Positions 24,707-33,628 of a stretch of DNA of 64,000 bases are shown one piece after another. Position 1 is the first letter of the stretch; the number at the start of each line of letters is the position of its first letter. This DNA comes from Flavobacterium sp. LC2016-23 (GTDB taxonomy: Bacteria; Bacteroidota; Bacteroidia; Flavobacteriales; Flavobacteriaceae), in NCBI RefSeq assembly GCF_009674775.1, contig NZ_WKKE01000011.1, positions 62,001-126,000 of the forward strand, in the 5' to 3' direction. The position numbers were made by a program, and so were the translations under genes. A model generated the notes under the pieces. It saw only the letters and a list, made by a program, of their open reading frames with translations, did no database searches and was not told the DNA's origin.

Positions 24707-25870
24707 ATGAAGGGACTACTAATTTTGTTTGTTGTATTTTTTAGTGAAAGTATTTTTGCTCAGAATACCGAATATTCTATTGTTGTAAAGGATATAGAAA
24801 CACAGCTTCCTATTGAGAATGCAACTATTGTTATTATGAAAACCAAACAAATTTTATTAAGCAATGAAGATGGTAAAGTGACTTTTGTGTTAAGCGGAGG
24901 GTCAAACGTTCAGGTTTCTGAAACCAATTACGAGAATTTAACCATTCGCTGGGCAAGTTTAAAAGAAAATGAATTTACGGTTTACTTAAAAAGTAAAGAC
25001 AACAAACTGGATGAAATTGTTTTGTCGAAAGAATCTCCCCAGAAAATCCTTCGGAAAATTGTACTGAACTCACGTGCAAAGTTAGCGATGCCCTGTCGGC
25101 TAAAAGTGTATGTAAGGGAATTTTTTATGCTGAACAATCAATATTCTTATTACAATGACGGACTCGTGAATTTTCAGTTTGGAGTCAGTCAGAAAAAAGT
25201 TTCCACGACTTTATTAGTAGAGCAAAACCGGTCTTATGGCTTACTGGAAAAGGATATAAGTGCTGATTTAAAAGGGTATAATTTGAATAATATCATGGAA
25301 AATTACTCGAACCTGAGCTATTTTGACCCAATTTTAGATTCAAAAGCAAAAAAAGAATACGATTTTATTACCAAAGGACATCCCGTTAATAAAGATTACT
25401 ATATAATGAATGTTACGCCGTTGGATAAATCTAAAACAGCAGTTGATAATTTTGAAATTATATACGACCCTTTAAAAAAAAAAATCATTGAATTCTCGAT
25501 CATTATCACTCCCGGAACTTTGGCTGAAACAGTAGATAAAGCAGCTGTTGGCTCCAAGAATGTAACGCGATCGTTAGTGAAAGTAAATTACCGGCTCGAT
25601 GGCCCGGACTATTATGTACTGAGTTCAAATGAAGAGATCGCTTATGATCTCGTTTTGAAAGATCAGGTCAAAAATATTCAGGTGCGGAATAATTTTATCA
25701 CAACAAATTTCAGTAAACAGAAATTTACGTACAGGGAAAGTGATGTCTTTAAAGACAAGACCCTTTTTAATAAAAAAAATAAGGTCCTGACCAATTACTG
25801 GAATATCTCCGGATTTACAGCCACTGATGAAGAAAAGACACTGATTGATTCCTTAGAATTTAAAATGTAA
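24707..25870 (+). CDS. Secreted protein with CarboxypepD_reg-like N-terminal domain
   Basis: A 387-residue exported protein with a signal peptide (MKGLLILFVVFFSESIFAQ). Residues about 22-105 form a carboxypeptidase regulatory-like beta-sandwich (YSIVVKDIETQLPIENATIVIM... LLSNEDGKVTFVL), as on SusC-type receptors, but no TonB barrel follows. The remainder is beta-rich (LVKVNYRLDGPDYYVLSSN...) and resembles the carboxypeptidase-like regulatory domain-containing proteins of Bacteroidota. Periplasmic or outer-membrane-associated. A TATTTTTG -7-like box is at 24648-24655 without a clear -33 box. Confidence 0.75.
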   Translation: MKGLLILFVVFFSESIFAQNTEYSIVVKDIETQLPIENATIVIMKTKQILLSNEDGKVTFVLSGGSNVQVSETNYENLTIRWASLKENEFTVYLKSKDNKLDEIVLSKESPQKILRKIVLNSRAKLAMPCRLKVYVREFFMLNNQYSYYNDGLVNFQFGVSQKKVSTTLLVEQNRSYGLLEKDISADLKGYNLNNIMENYSNLSYFDPILDSKAKKEYDFITKGHPVNKDYYIMNVTPLDKSKTAVDNFEIIYDPLKKKIIEFSIIITPGTLAETVDKAAVGSKNVTRSLVKVNYRLDGPDYYVLSSNEEIAYDLVLKDQVKNIQVRNNFITTNFSKQKFTYRESDVFKDKTLFNKKNKVLTNYWNISGFTATDEEKTLIDSLEFKM

Positions 25871-25897
25871 ATAAAACGTGATTTCCTCTCCCGTTTT

Positions 25898-26644
25898 TTA
25901 TGATTTTTTCTTTGCTACAATAACATAAGTGTCGTAGGCATAGGTTTTTCTGTCGATGGTTTTTAGTATTTCAAAATTATTGAGATACAGGAAAAGCTCT
26001 ATTTCATTGCGCGTGAAAACACGAACGGTTGAAAAATCATTTTCAATAACTTCTTTTTTGCCATTTACAACAGTGTAGTATTCCGCACTCCAGTCTAACA
26101 TGAAATTTTCGAGGGACTGGTTCACGTCCCAATGGCTATCTCTCTTGTAATTTACGTTTTCGTACGCTGCTTCATGTGTGATTAGTAAATTTTCCTTAAT
26201 GAAAGGAATAAAGCGGTTCGCGTCGATAAAATCAAAAATGATAATGCCATGCTCCTTGCTGTTTTTGTAAAGAGCATCAAAAGTTTTATTGATATCGTTG
26301 TTGGTAATCAGATAACTCGTGGACCTTCCTGTGATTAAAATAGCATCTACAGGCTGATCAAGTTTGAAATCGCGCATGTCACCTTGTATAAAAGCACAAT
26401 TTTTGTTTCGTTCTTTAGCGATTTCGATCATACTTTCGCTGTAATCAAGACCCAGGTAGTTTTGGTTGTTTTCCTCGAATCGTTTGGCGAGGTTTCCCGT
26501 TCCGCTTCCAATTTCCAGAATACTGGAACAATTATTTTCCTGAATCAGATTATTATAAAAAGCATACTCTTCGTCATAATTAACAAAAGTCTGGTACATC
26601 GCATCGTAAATCGCGGCCATTTTGCCGTCGTATAAATTTGCCAT
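25898..26644 (-). CDS. Class I SAM-dependent methyltransferase
   Basis: A 248-residue Rossmann methyltransferase. SSILEIGSGTGNLAKRF (about 40-56) is motif I, NYLGLDYSESMIEIA motif II, and FIQGDMRDFKLDQPVDAILITGRSTSYL motifs III-IV. Substrate cannot be inferred; small-molecule methyltransferases of this type are common. It is downstream of the TonB-receptor gene but separated from it by a terminator at 26677-26704. Confidence 0.85.
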   Translation of the reverse strand: MANLYDGKMAAIYDAMYQTFVNYDEEYAFYNNLIQENNCSSILEIGSGTGNLAKRFEENNQNYLGLDYSESMIEIAKERNKNCAFIQGDMRDFKLDQPVDAILITGRSTSYLITNNDINKTFDALYKNSKEHGIIIFDFIDANRFIPFIKENLLITHEAAYENVNYKRDSHWDVNQSLENFMLDWSAEYYTVVNGKKEVIENDFSTVRVFTRNEIELFLYLNNFEILKTIDRKTYAYDTYVIVAKKKS

Positions 26645-26676
26645 AACAATTGGTTTTTAAGTATAAAAGTATAAAA

Positions 26677-26704
26677 AAAAGGGCTGTCATAAGACAACCC
26701 TTTT
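26677..26704 (-). terminator. Intrinsic terminator of the TonB receptor gene
   Basis: Minus strand: AAAAGGGTTGTC, loop TTAT, GACAGCCCTTTT and four further T, with one G-U pair. Confidence 0.85.
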
Positions 26705-26724
26705 CAATTATTAAAAGGCTGAAC

Positions 26725-29415
26725 TTAGAATTTATAGTTTACAGATAAATTAAATATAGTTCCTAATTGACTGAAATGTGAACCATCATATGAAGTCGTA
26801 GGATAACGACCATTAAAAGTCAATAAATTATATTGACGCTTTGTTTGAACAGGGTCTGCTAACAAAACTTCTCCATCTGCATTTTTTGCTACAAATTCCC
26901 ATTCCGGTAAAACATTAAAGATGTTGTTTACATTTAAAGCGATAGTGAATTTTTCGGTAGCATTAAAATTAATGCCTAAGTCTGTAACAACTTTAGGAAT
27001 AAATCGTGTATCTAAGTCAGGATTATATTGACCTTGTGGTTTAGAACTATCAAAAGTTGCTATACCATCCTGATGAAAACTAGCCTCTCCGAAATAAGTA
27101 TTATTTAAAGAAAATCCAAACTTACCAATTTCGTAATTAGCACCCAATATCCATTTTGTTTTTGGTCTTGAGGTAAAAGTCAAAGCGTCCAGAATTGGTC
27201 CAAATGAGTTGTTGGTCACAGGAGAAATTCTTTCGTTTTGGAATGTAATGTTTCCGGATAAATTAAAGCCTAATTTACCTTCTCCAATTCCAATATTATT
27301 ATAGCTTGTTACTACATCTAAACCAGATGTTCTGGAATCAAATGAGTTAGAAAACCAGGCTACATTTCCAAACGGAGTATTTTGTCTGTCTCCCAGTACA
27401 ATTCTGTCTTCTACTTTAATATTATAATAATCGACGGTTACATTTAAATTTTTGAAAGGTTTTGCACCAAGACCTACAGTAATATTAGTTGATTTCTCAG
27501 GAGATAAAGAAGGTATTCCCAATTGACGTGCCTGAGGAGAAACATTACTGATAATTCCACTTACCTGAATTCCCTGTCCGGCTACGAAAGAGTATTGTGA
27601 TTTTTGCGTGTAAATCTGGTGTAAAGTTGGTGCTCTGAAACCTGTTGATACAGAACCTCTTAAAGTAATTTTGTCATCAAGGAACTTATATCTTGTACTG
27701 GCTTTCCAAACCGTTGCTCCTCCAAAATCGCTATATTCTTCATGGCGAACTGTTCCGTTTATCAAAAAGTCTTTTGTGATATCAAAAGCAACGTCTAAAT
27801 AAACCCCCACATTATATCTGTTCCATTTTCCTGAATTTTCAGGTCTGTTTCCTGCAAAAGAATCCGCTCCGGTTCCGTCCCAGGATGCTTTAACTCCTTC
27901 AATAACTTCAAAATTCTCCGATCTGAACTCAGACCCAAATCCAATACTGATTTGGTCTGATACAATCTTAGAAATATCAATATTTCCAACCACGTGATTA
28001 AAAGAAGTTCCGCCTGGTTTAAAAGAGATGGGGCTATTTTCTCTGTATACATTTTCGCCGTTTTCATCAAGGATAGCAGATCTGTTTACAGAGTTGTTTA
28101 CAGTGTACAATTGTTTGTTGCCACCAACAGTTATACTGGCATCCGTATTCCATCCATTTTTTACATTTTTGAAACCTAATGTACCGTTATAGTCAAATAA
28201 GTCCCCTTCAAAAGTTGGCACATATCCTTCGTAAACTCTATTGGCACCAGTACCTTTTCCGAAAAAATCAATAAGGTAAGGATCGTCAGCCAAAGTTCTC
28301 CAGTATGGCGTTCTGTAGTTGGCAAATGATTTTACTTTTTTGTAAACATAAGCGGCATTATAATATAATTTTGTATTATCGCTGATATCATTACCACCAT
28401 TAATTAAAAATTTAGCAGCAGCTGTCTCCGGAGAACCATTAATATTTCCTGCATCCGGATATTTAGCAAGAAAAGCCTGAACGTCTGCCAAATTAGCGCC
28501 AAAATCCCCGGCATCTCCTTCTGCATCAACATTTCCCGGTCTGTTAGCCAATTTTACTTTAGAAAAATCAATTGTATAATTCAGGAAACCTTTTTCTCCG
28601 ACAGTTGTACCCTGGTTTAAACTTGCACCAAGCATTTCTCCGTCTCCTTCAGAAGTAATCCCGCTTCTTACTGTTAAAGATCCATCTGTGTTGTTTTTCT
28701 TTAAAATGATGTTCATAACCCCGGCAATCGCATCAGACCCGTATTGGGCAGAGGCTCCGTCACGAAGAATTTCCACTCTTTCGATAGCGTCTGTTGGGAT
28801 GGCAGAAATATCTGCACCTGTTTCACCACGTCCCGGAGAGGTCTGTACGTAAAGCAAAGAACTTAAATTTTTACGTTTACCATTAATAAGGATCAAAGTT
28901 CTGCTTGGTCCCATGTTTCTGATTTCGTACGGATCCAGCAATGAAGTAGCATCATTTACAGGAGTTTGTACCGTATTAAAAGACGGGATTTTGTATTGCA
29001 GTGCCTTGTCAAATGTCGCTTGTCCGGTGGACGTTAAATCCTTGGAGGATAAAACATCAATTGGCAATGCAGTAGTGGTATTACTTCTTGCGGCTGTTCT
29101 GGATCCTGTCACAACAACTTCGTCAAGATTTTGTCCGCCTTCTTCAGATAAAGCAACATCTATTTTAGAGGCATTGGCCAGCCTGGTAACGCTGTTGTAG
29201 CCTACATAAGTAAAAATTAGGGATGCGCCTTCTTTAACTGTAATCTTATAAGATCCGTCGATATCGGTGGATACACCATTGTTAGTTCCTTTTTCAACAA
29301 TGTTCACTCCAGGCAGAGGGGTACCTGTATTGTCTTTTACTACACCCGTTACTTGCTGTTGCGCAAAAATAATGACAGTGTTAAAGAGAAATAATAGTAA
29401 TGCAATTTTTTTCAT
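26725..29415 (-). CDS. TonB-dependent outer-membrane receptor
   Basis: An 896-residue receptor. Signal peptide (MKKIALLLFLFNTVIIFAQ), then a CarboxypepD_reg-like domain (QQVTGVVKDNTGTPLPGVNI, about 20-105), the plug (LDEVVVTGSRTAARSNTTTALPIDVL to GVMNIILKKN), and a 22-strand barrel ending in Phe (LGTIFNLSVNYKF). LDEVVVTGSR is a TonB-box-like segment. No SusD follows, so it is not a standard Sus pair; CirA/FepA-like uptake of a siderophore, cofactor or peptide is possible. Ligand unknown. Ends at its own terminator. Confidence 0.95.
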   Translation of the reverse strand: MKKIALLLFLFNTVIIFAQQQVTGVVKDNTGTPLPGVNIVEKGTNNGVSTDIDGSYKITVKEGASLIFTYVGYNSVTRLANASKIDVALSEEGGQNLDEVVVTGSRTAARSNTTTALPIDVLSSKDLTSTGQATFDKALQYKIPSFNTVQTPVNDATSLLDPYEIRNMGPSRTLILINGKRKNLSSLLYVQTSPGRGETGADISAIPTDAIERVEILRDGASAQYGSDAIAGVMNIILKKNNTDGSLTVRSGITSEGDGEMLGASLNQGTTVGEKGFLNYTIDFSKVKLANRPGNVDAEGDAGDFGANLADVQAFLAKYPDAGNINGSPETAAAKFLINGGNDISDNTKLYYNAAYVYKKVKSFANYRTPYWRTLADDPYLIDFFGKGTGANRVYEGYVPTFEGDLFDYNGTLGFKNVKNGWNTDASITVGGNKQLYTVNNSVNRSAILDENGENVYRENSPISFKPGGTSFNHVVGNIDISKIVSDQISIGFGSEFRSENFEVIEGVKASWDGTGADSFAGNRPENSGKWNRYNVGVYLDVAFDITKDFLINGTVRHEEYSDFGGATVWKASTRYKFLDDKITLRGSVSTGFRAPTLHQIYTQKSQYSFVAGQGIQVSGIISNVSPQARQLGIPSLSPEKSTNITVGLGAKPFKNLNVTVDYYNIKVEDRIVLGDRQNTPFGNVAWFSNSFDSRTSGLDVVTSYNNIGIGEGKLGFNLSGNITFQNERISPVTNNSFGPILDALTFTSRPKTKWILGANYEIGKFGFSLNNTYFGEASFHQDGIATFDSSKPQGQYNPDLDTRFIPKVVTDLGINFNATEKFTIALNVNNIFNVLPEWEFVAKNADGEVLLADPVQTKRQYNLLTFNGRYPTTSYDGSHFSQLGTIFNLSVNYKF

Positions 29416-29741
29416 GGTTAATCTTTTTTGGTTAATTCTATTTTGGTTTGTTAAATATTGAGATAAAAGTAGGTTTATTTAACAAAACATTATAAAAAAG
29501 TTTAATTTTTTTTAAGAAATGTCGTAAAAAAACATATATCATCATTTTTTGTTTAGTTACGAGCTATTAAATCTTATATTTGCAAAATTTTAGCCTTAAA
29601 ATGTATTATTTTGACAAAATTTAGGCTTTAATAAAAAATAAGTATAGTACGATTAAATCATTACTAAATAATTGGAAGCTAGCTCAATAAAATTAGTAGC
29701 TGAGGCGATCGAAATCAAATAAAAAACAAATTTATCTACAG
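29416..29741. other. Divergent intergenic region between the TonB receptor and ychF
   Basis: AT-rich, 326 bp. Holds the probable ychF promoter at 29549-29582; no matching two-box promoter was found for the receptor gene. No ORF or structured RNA recognised. Confidence 0.5.
29549..29582 (+). promoter_or_regulatory. Probable ychF promoter
   Basis: TTG at 29549-29551, 23 nt, then TATATTTG at 29575-29582. Fits the Flavobacterium consensus at the upper spacing limit. Leader about 155 nt. Confidence 0.5.
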
Positions 29742-30836
29742 ATGAAAGCAGGAATTGTAGGATTGCCAAATGTTGGAAAATCAACATTATTTAATTGTTT
29801 ATCTAATGCAAAAGCGCAAAGTGCAAACTTTCCGTTTTGTACTATCGAACCTAATATTGGTGTTGTAAACGTTCCGGATCCGAGAATCAATAAATTAGAA
29901 GAATTGGTAAAACCAGAACGTGTACAAATGGCAACAGTTGATATTGTCGATATCGCAGGTTTGGTAAAAGGAGCCAGTAAAGGCGAAGGTCTTGGAAACC
30001 AATTTTTAGGAAACATTAGAGAGTGTAATGCTATTATTCACGTATTGCGTTGTTTTGACAATGACAATATTGTACACGTTGATGGAAATGTAAATCCGAT
30101 TCGTGACAAGGAAACGATTGATATTGAACTTCAGCTGAAAGATTTGGAAACCGTTGAAAAACGTTTGGAGAAAGTAAATCGTGCCGCTAAAACCGGAAAC
30201 AAAGAAGCACAAACCGAAAAAGCACTTTTAGACAGGATCAGAGAATCTTTATTACAGGCTAAATCGGCTCGTACTGTTGTACCTCAGGGGAACGATGAAG
30301 AAGTTTTAATGGAATCTTTTCAGCTGATTACGGCAAAACCAGTTTTATACGTTTGTAATGTGGATGAAAATTCAGCCGTAAACGGAAACAAATATGTAGA
30401 TCAGGTTCGTGAACTGGTAAAAGACGAAGATGCTGAAGTGATCATCCTTTCAGTAGGAGCAGAGGCTGATATTACCGAATTAGAAAGCTACGAAGAGCGT
30501 CAGGTTTTTCTTGAAGATATGGGATTAACAGAGCCGGGAGCTTCCGTTTTAATTCGTGCCGCTTACAAATTATTAAAACAACAAACGTACTTTACTGCCG
30601 GTGTAAAAGAGGTTCGTGCCTGGACGATTAATATCGGAGCTACAGCACCACAGGCTGCCGGAGTAATCCATACTGATTTCGAGAAAGGTTTTATCCGTGC
30701 AGAGGTAATTTCATACGAAGATTATGTTCAATATGGTTCAGAAGCAAAAGCAAAAGAAGCAGGAAAGTTCAAAGTAGAAGGAAAAGAATACGTTGTAAAA
30801 GATGGTGATGTGATGCATTTCCGTTTTAATGTTTAA
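29742..30836 (+). CDS. ychF: Redox-responsive P-loop ATPase YchF
   Basis: A 364-residue Obg-family protein. G1 GLPNVGKST (7-15), switch region FPFCTIEPNIG, G3 DIAGLVKGAS and a NVDE segment at about 205-208 in place of NKxD: the change that makes YchF prefer ATP over GTP. A coiled-coil insert (about 125-165) and a C-terminal TGS domain (VKEVRAWTINIGATAPQAAGVIH to the end) complete the standard form. YchF binds ribosomes and acts in stress and translation quality control. Standing alone, with a duplicated terminator downstream at 30846-30993. Confidence 0.97.
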   Translation: MKAGIVGLPNVGKSTLFNCLSNAKAQSANFPFCTIEPNIGVVNVPDPRINKLEELVKPERVQMATVDIVDIAGLVKGASKGEGLGNQFLGNIRECNAIIHVLRCFDNDNIVHVDGNVNPIRDKETIDIELQLKDLETVEKRLEKVNRAAKTGNKEAQTEKALLDRIRESLLQAKSARTVVPQGNDEEVLMESFQLITAKPVLYVCNVDENSAVNGNKYVDQVRELVKDEDAEVIILSVGAEADITELESYEERQVFLEDMGLTEPGASVLIRAAYKLLKQQTYFTAGVKEVRAWTINIGATAPQAAGVIHTDFEKGFIRAEVISYEDYVQYGSEAKAKEAGKFKVEGKEYVVKDGDVMHFRFNV

Positions 30837-30845
30837 TTTTCTTTT

Positions 30846-30993
30846 TTTAGAATATAGAGTAAAGAAGAAAGAGAATAGAGGGACTGCTGGAGGAATTCAG
30901 CAGTTTTTTTATGCGTAACTTTAGAATATAGAGTAAAGAAGAAAGAGAATAGAGGGACTGCTGGAGAAATTCAGCAGTTTTTTTATGCGTAAT
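30846..30993 (+). repeat. 74-bp tandem duplication carrying a terminator hairpin
   Basis: Unit 1 is 30846-30919 and unit 2 is 30920-30993, starting TTTAGAATATAGAGTAAAGA. The copies are nearly identical (GGAGG versus GGAGA before AATTCAGCAG). Each contains CTGCTG...CAGCAG followed by T7, so two terminators stand in series after ychF. Confidence 0.9.
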
Positions 30994-31062
30994 TGTCAGG
31001 CTGATCGTAGTCGAAGCCTTTTTTAGTTTAGCAAGCCTTCGACTCCGCTCAGGATGACAGTC
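30994..31062. repeat. CTTCGACTCCGCTCAG-type inverted repeat
   Basis: TGTCAGGCTGATCGTAGTC then GAAGCC pairs with GCCTTCGACTCCGCTCAGGA then TGACAG, imperfectly. Same family as 15337-15410 and 49674-49700. Confidence 0.7.
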
Positions 31063-31172
31063 TTTTTTAAAAATCGAGCATGGGAAAGATGTAAAATTTC
31101 CAAAAAAAGCAAGAATTCAGATTTTTTAATTATTGCTTAAATTTGAGGCGTTATCTAAAAATAAGAACTATC

Positions 31173-32123
31173 GTGAAAGTTAAAAATTTATTCTCCAAAT
31201 CCTGGTTTCTTATCAAGAACGCCTTTTTAGAATTTAATGATGATAATGCGATCAAACTTAGTGCTGCTTTATCTTACTACACCATATTTGCCTTACCGCC
31301 CTTATTGATTATCATCATTACCATCTGTGGTTTTTTCTTTGGTGAAGATGCCGTAACAGGGCAATTGTACGGACAAATTAACGGGATGGTAGGGAATGGC
31401 GCCGCAATTCAGATTCAGGAAGCGATAAAAAATGTACAACTGTCAGGAAATAACGTCTTCGCCACCACATTTGGAATTGTGATGCTGTTAATTGGTGCTT
31501 CGGGAGTTTTCGCAGAAATACAAAGTTCTATCAATTTTATTTGGGGGCTTCGCGCCAAACCGGACAAAGGTGTGAAAAAATTCATTCAGAATCGTCTGAT
31601 GTCTTTTTCCATGATTGCCTCTGTTGGATTTTTAATGCTGGTCAGTCTCTTTGTCAATACAACACTCGATTTAGTGAGTTCACGACTGAAAATATACTTT
31701 CCGGAAAGTACGGTTTATTTATTTTATGTAGTCAATATTTTTATTGTACTGGCTAGTATTACACTTCTTTTTACCATTATTTTCAGAACATTGCCCGACG
31801 GAAAAATAAGATGGAAAGATGCTTTTATAGGTTCAACAGTTACGGCCATACTTTTTATGATTGGTAAATTTGCCATAGGCTTTTATTTAGGAAGCTCTAC
31901 AGTTGCCTCAGTCTATGGAGCAGCAGGCTCTGTAATAATTATTCTGGTTTGGGTATATTATTCCGCAATTATTCTGTATTTTGGGGCAGAATTTACCAAG
32001 GTGTATGCAAAATCATACGGAGGTAAAATTTACCCGAATGAATACTCTGTGGAAATCAAAAAAGAAATTTTCGAGATTGATAAATCGGGGAAAAAAGAAC
32101 CGGAAAAAAAAGAAAAAATATGA
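31173..32123 (+). CDS. YihY/BrkB family inner-membrane protein
   Basis: A membrane protein of about 316 residues with six hydrophobic segments. NAIKLSAALSYYTIFALPPLLIIIITI matches the first helix motif of YihY (AASLAYYTLLSLAP-like), and SSTVASVYGAAGSVIIILVWVYYSAIILYFGAEFTKVY is the conserved last pair. The C-terminal tail is charged and cytoplasmic. The start is uncertain: TTG at 31143 overlaps a TAAATTTG -7-like box (31138-31145), so the GTG at 31173 is preferred. Once called ribonuclease BN, a name now given to another protein; function is unclear. First gene of a four-gene operon. Confidence 0.85.
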   Translation: MKVKNLFSKSWFLIKNAFLEFNDDNAIKLSAALSYYTIFALPPLLIIIITICGFFFGEDAVTGQLYGQINGMVGNGAAIQIQEAIKNVQLSGNNVFATTFGIVMLLIGASGVFAEIQSSINFIWGLRAKPDKGVKKFIQNRLMSFSMIASVGFLMLVSLFVNTTLDLVSSRLKIYFPESTVYLFYVVNIFIVLASITLLFTIIFRTLPDGKIRWKDAFIGSTVTAILFMIGKFAIGFYLGSSTVASVYGAAGSVIIILVWVYYSAIILYFGAEFTKVYAKSYGGKIYPNEYSVEIKKEIFEIDKSGKKEPEKKEKI

Positions 32124-32644
32124 AAATTATAGCCTTTGGAGGAAGTAACAGTAAACACTCGATCAACAAAAAATTAGCAACTTATGCTGCTGGTTTATTT
32201 GAAAATGCAGAAGTTGAAGTTTTGGATTTAAACGATTACGCAATGCCTTTATTCAGTGTTGATCTGGAAAAAGAAATCGGTCAGCATGAACTTGCAAAAG
32301 CATTTCTGAAAAAAATGGAAGGAGCTGATATTTTGGTAATTTCCTTAGCCGAAAATAACGCCAGCTATTCTGCAGCTTTTAAAAACCTTTTTGACTGGAG
32401 TTCGAGAATTGTGAAAGACGTTTTTCAGCAGAAACCAATGTTATTGCTGGCTACGTCGCCTGGAGCACGAGGCGGGGCATCAGTTTTAGAAATAGCCAAT
32501 AATGCCTTGCCCAGATATGGTGCGCAAATAAAGGGGACTTTTTCGTTACCTGCATTCAATGCTAATTTTGATTTAGAGGAAAATAAAATCTCAAATGCCG
32601 AGCTGGATAAAGAATTAAAAGATATTATTAAGTCTAGTTTTTAA
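32120..32644 (+). CDS. NADPH-dependent FMN reductase family protein
   Basis: A 174-residue flavodoxin-fold protein. FGGSNSKHSINKKLA (about 5-19) is the FMN phosphate loop, VLDLNDYAMPLFSVD and ILVISLAENNASYSAAFKNLFDWSSR bind the flavin. The family reduces FMN, quinones or azo/chromate compounds with NAD(P)H. It overlaps the preceding gene by 4 nt (ATGA), so the two are translated together. The physiological acceptor is unknown. Confidence 0.88.
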   Translation: MKIIAFGGSNSKHSINKKLATYAAGLFENAEVEVLDLNDYAMPLFSVDLEKEIGQHELAKAFLKKMEGADILVISLAENNASYSAAFKNLFDWSSRIVKDVFQQKPMLLLATSPGARGGASVLEIANNALPRYGAQIKGTFSLPAFNANFDLEENKISNAELDKELKDIIKSSF

Positions 32645-32647
32645 TCG

Positions 32648-33628
32648 ATGACCATAAAAAAGATTACTTTCCTGTTTCTTTTCGTGAATTTTATTTTTCT
32701 GCATTCTTCTTACCCGCAAAAGTATAATGATGTGGATAAACTAGTTTTAAAATATCCAAAACACTTCAAAACTACAGAAGCGTTAGCAGAAAGAATTCAA
32801 AAAGATTTCACTTCCGAACGGGATAAAGCACGGGCTATTTACAGCTGGATTGCTTTTAATATAAAATACGACTATGCTTCTTTTCTAAATCCGCCGCGAA
32901 CGCAGGGATTCAGTTATTCCACGGAGGCCGAAAAGCAAAGAAAAATCCAACTACTGAACGATAAACTGATTCAGAAGGCATTTACTGCCCAAAAAGCGGT
33001 TTGTGAAGGCTTTACAGCTTTGTATCAGCATTTGGCCGGCTTAACAGGATTAAAATGTGAAATAATAAAGGGAGATTCTAAAACCAGATTAGAGGATATT
33101 GGCAGAAAAGAGACCTCTTCCAATCATGCGTGGAATATGGTTTTGATTGATAAAAAATGGATACTGGTTGATGTTACCTGGGGACAGGGCTATTATGACA
33201 GCAGCAAAGGACGAATGATCAATGACTTTGCACCGATTTATTTTGATACCGATCCCGATTACTTTTTTCAGAAACATTTTCCCGATTCCGGAACCTATCT
33301 GGGACAAAAATTAAGCAAGGAAGATTTTCTCAATGGCCCGCTGATTTATAACATTACCATCGAAGGAGATCATAAAATTACGCAACCCAATTCCGGACTT
33401 ATTGAAGTTAAAAATGGTGAAAATATTACTTTCAGAATAAAAAACATTTCGAAAACGGCCCAGTTTTTTTATCTGAATAAAAAGAACCAGCCCATACGAA
33501 TTGAAAATGCAAAAGAAAGAAAAGGCAGTTTGGAATTTCAGGTCACTTTTGATAAAAATATAGGACAGTTTATTACTTTTTACCTTGGTGAAAGCAGTAT
33601 TGTTTCTTTTAAAGTCATTTGGAAATAA
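32648..33628 (+). CDS. Secreted transglutaminase-like protein, first copy
   Basis: A 326-residue exported protein: signal peptide ITFLFLFVNFIFLHSSYPQ, then a transglutaminase-core fold. RDKARAIYSWIAFNIKYDY (about 58-76) leads to the triad: Cys in KAVCEGFTALYQH, His in SSNHAWNMVL, Asp in ILVDVTWGQG. The C-terminal ~100 residues are beta-rich. These cysteine-protease-like domains often process peptides or cell-wall material; substrate unknown. Only 3 nt after the FMN-reductase stop, and its stop overlaps the ATG of a paralogue. Confidence 0.88.
   Translation: MTIKKITFLFLFVNFIFLHSSYPQKYNDVDKLVLKYPKHFKTTEALAERIQKDFTSERDKARAIYSWIAFNIKYDYASFLNPPRTQGFSYSTEAEKQRKIQLLNDKLIQKAFTAQKAVCEGFTALYQHLAGLTGLKCEIIKGDSKTRLEDIGRKETSSNHAWNMVLIDKKWILVDVTWGQGYYDSSKGRMINDFAPIYFDTDPDYFFQKHFPDSGTYLGQKLSKEDFLNGPLIYNITIEGDHKITQPNSGLIEVKNGENITFRIKNISKTAQFFYLNKKNQPIRIENAKERKGSLEFQVTFDKNIGQFITFYLGESSIVSFKVIWK

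Noticed and set aside
30846..30993. CRISPR-like pair of repeats after ychF
   Set aside because: Only two adjacent units with no spacers; each contains an ordinary terminator hairpin.
31143..31172. TTG start of the YihY gene at 31143
   Set aside because: The TTG is the end of a TAAATTTG promoter-like box, so the start is more likely the GTG at 31173; this remains uncertain.
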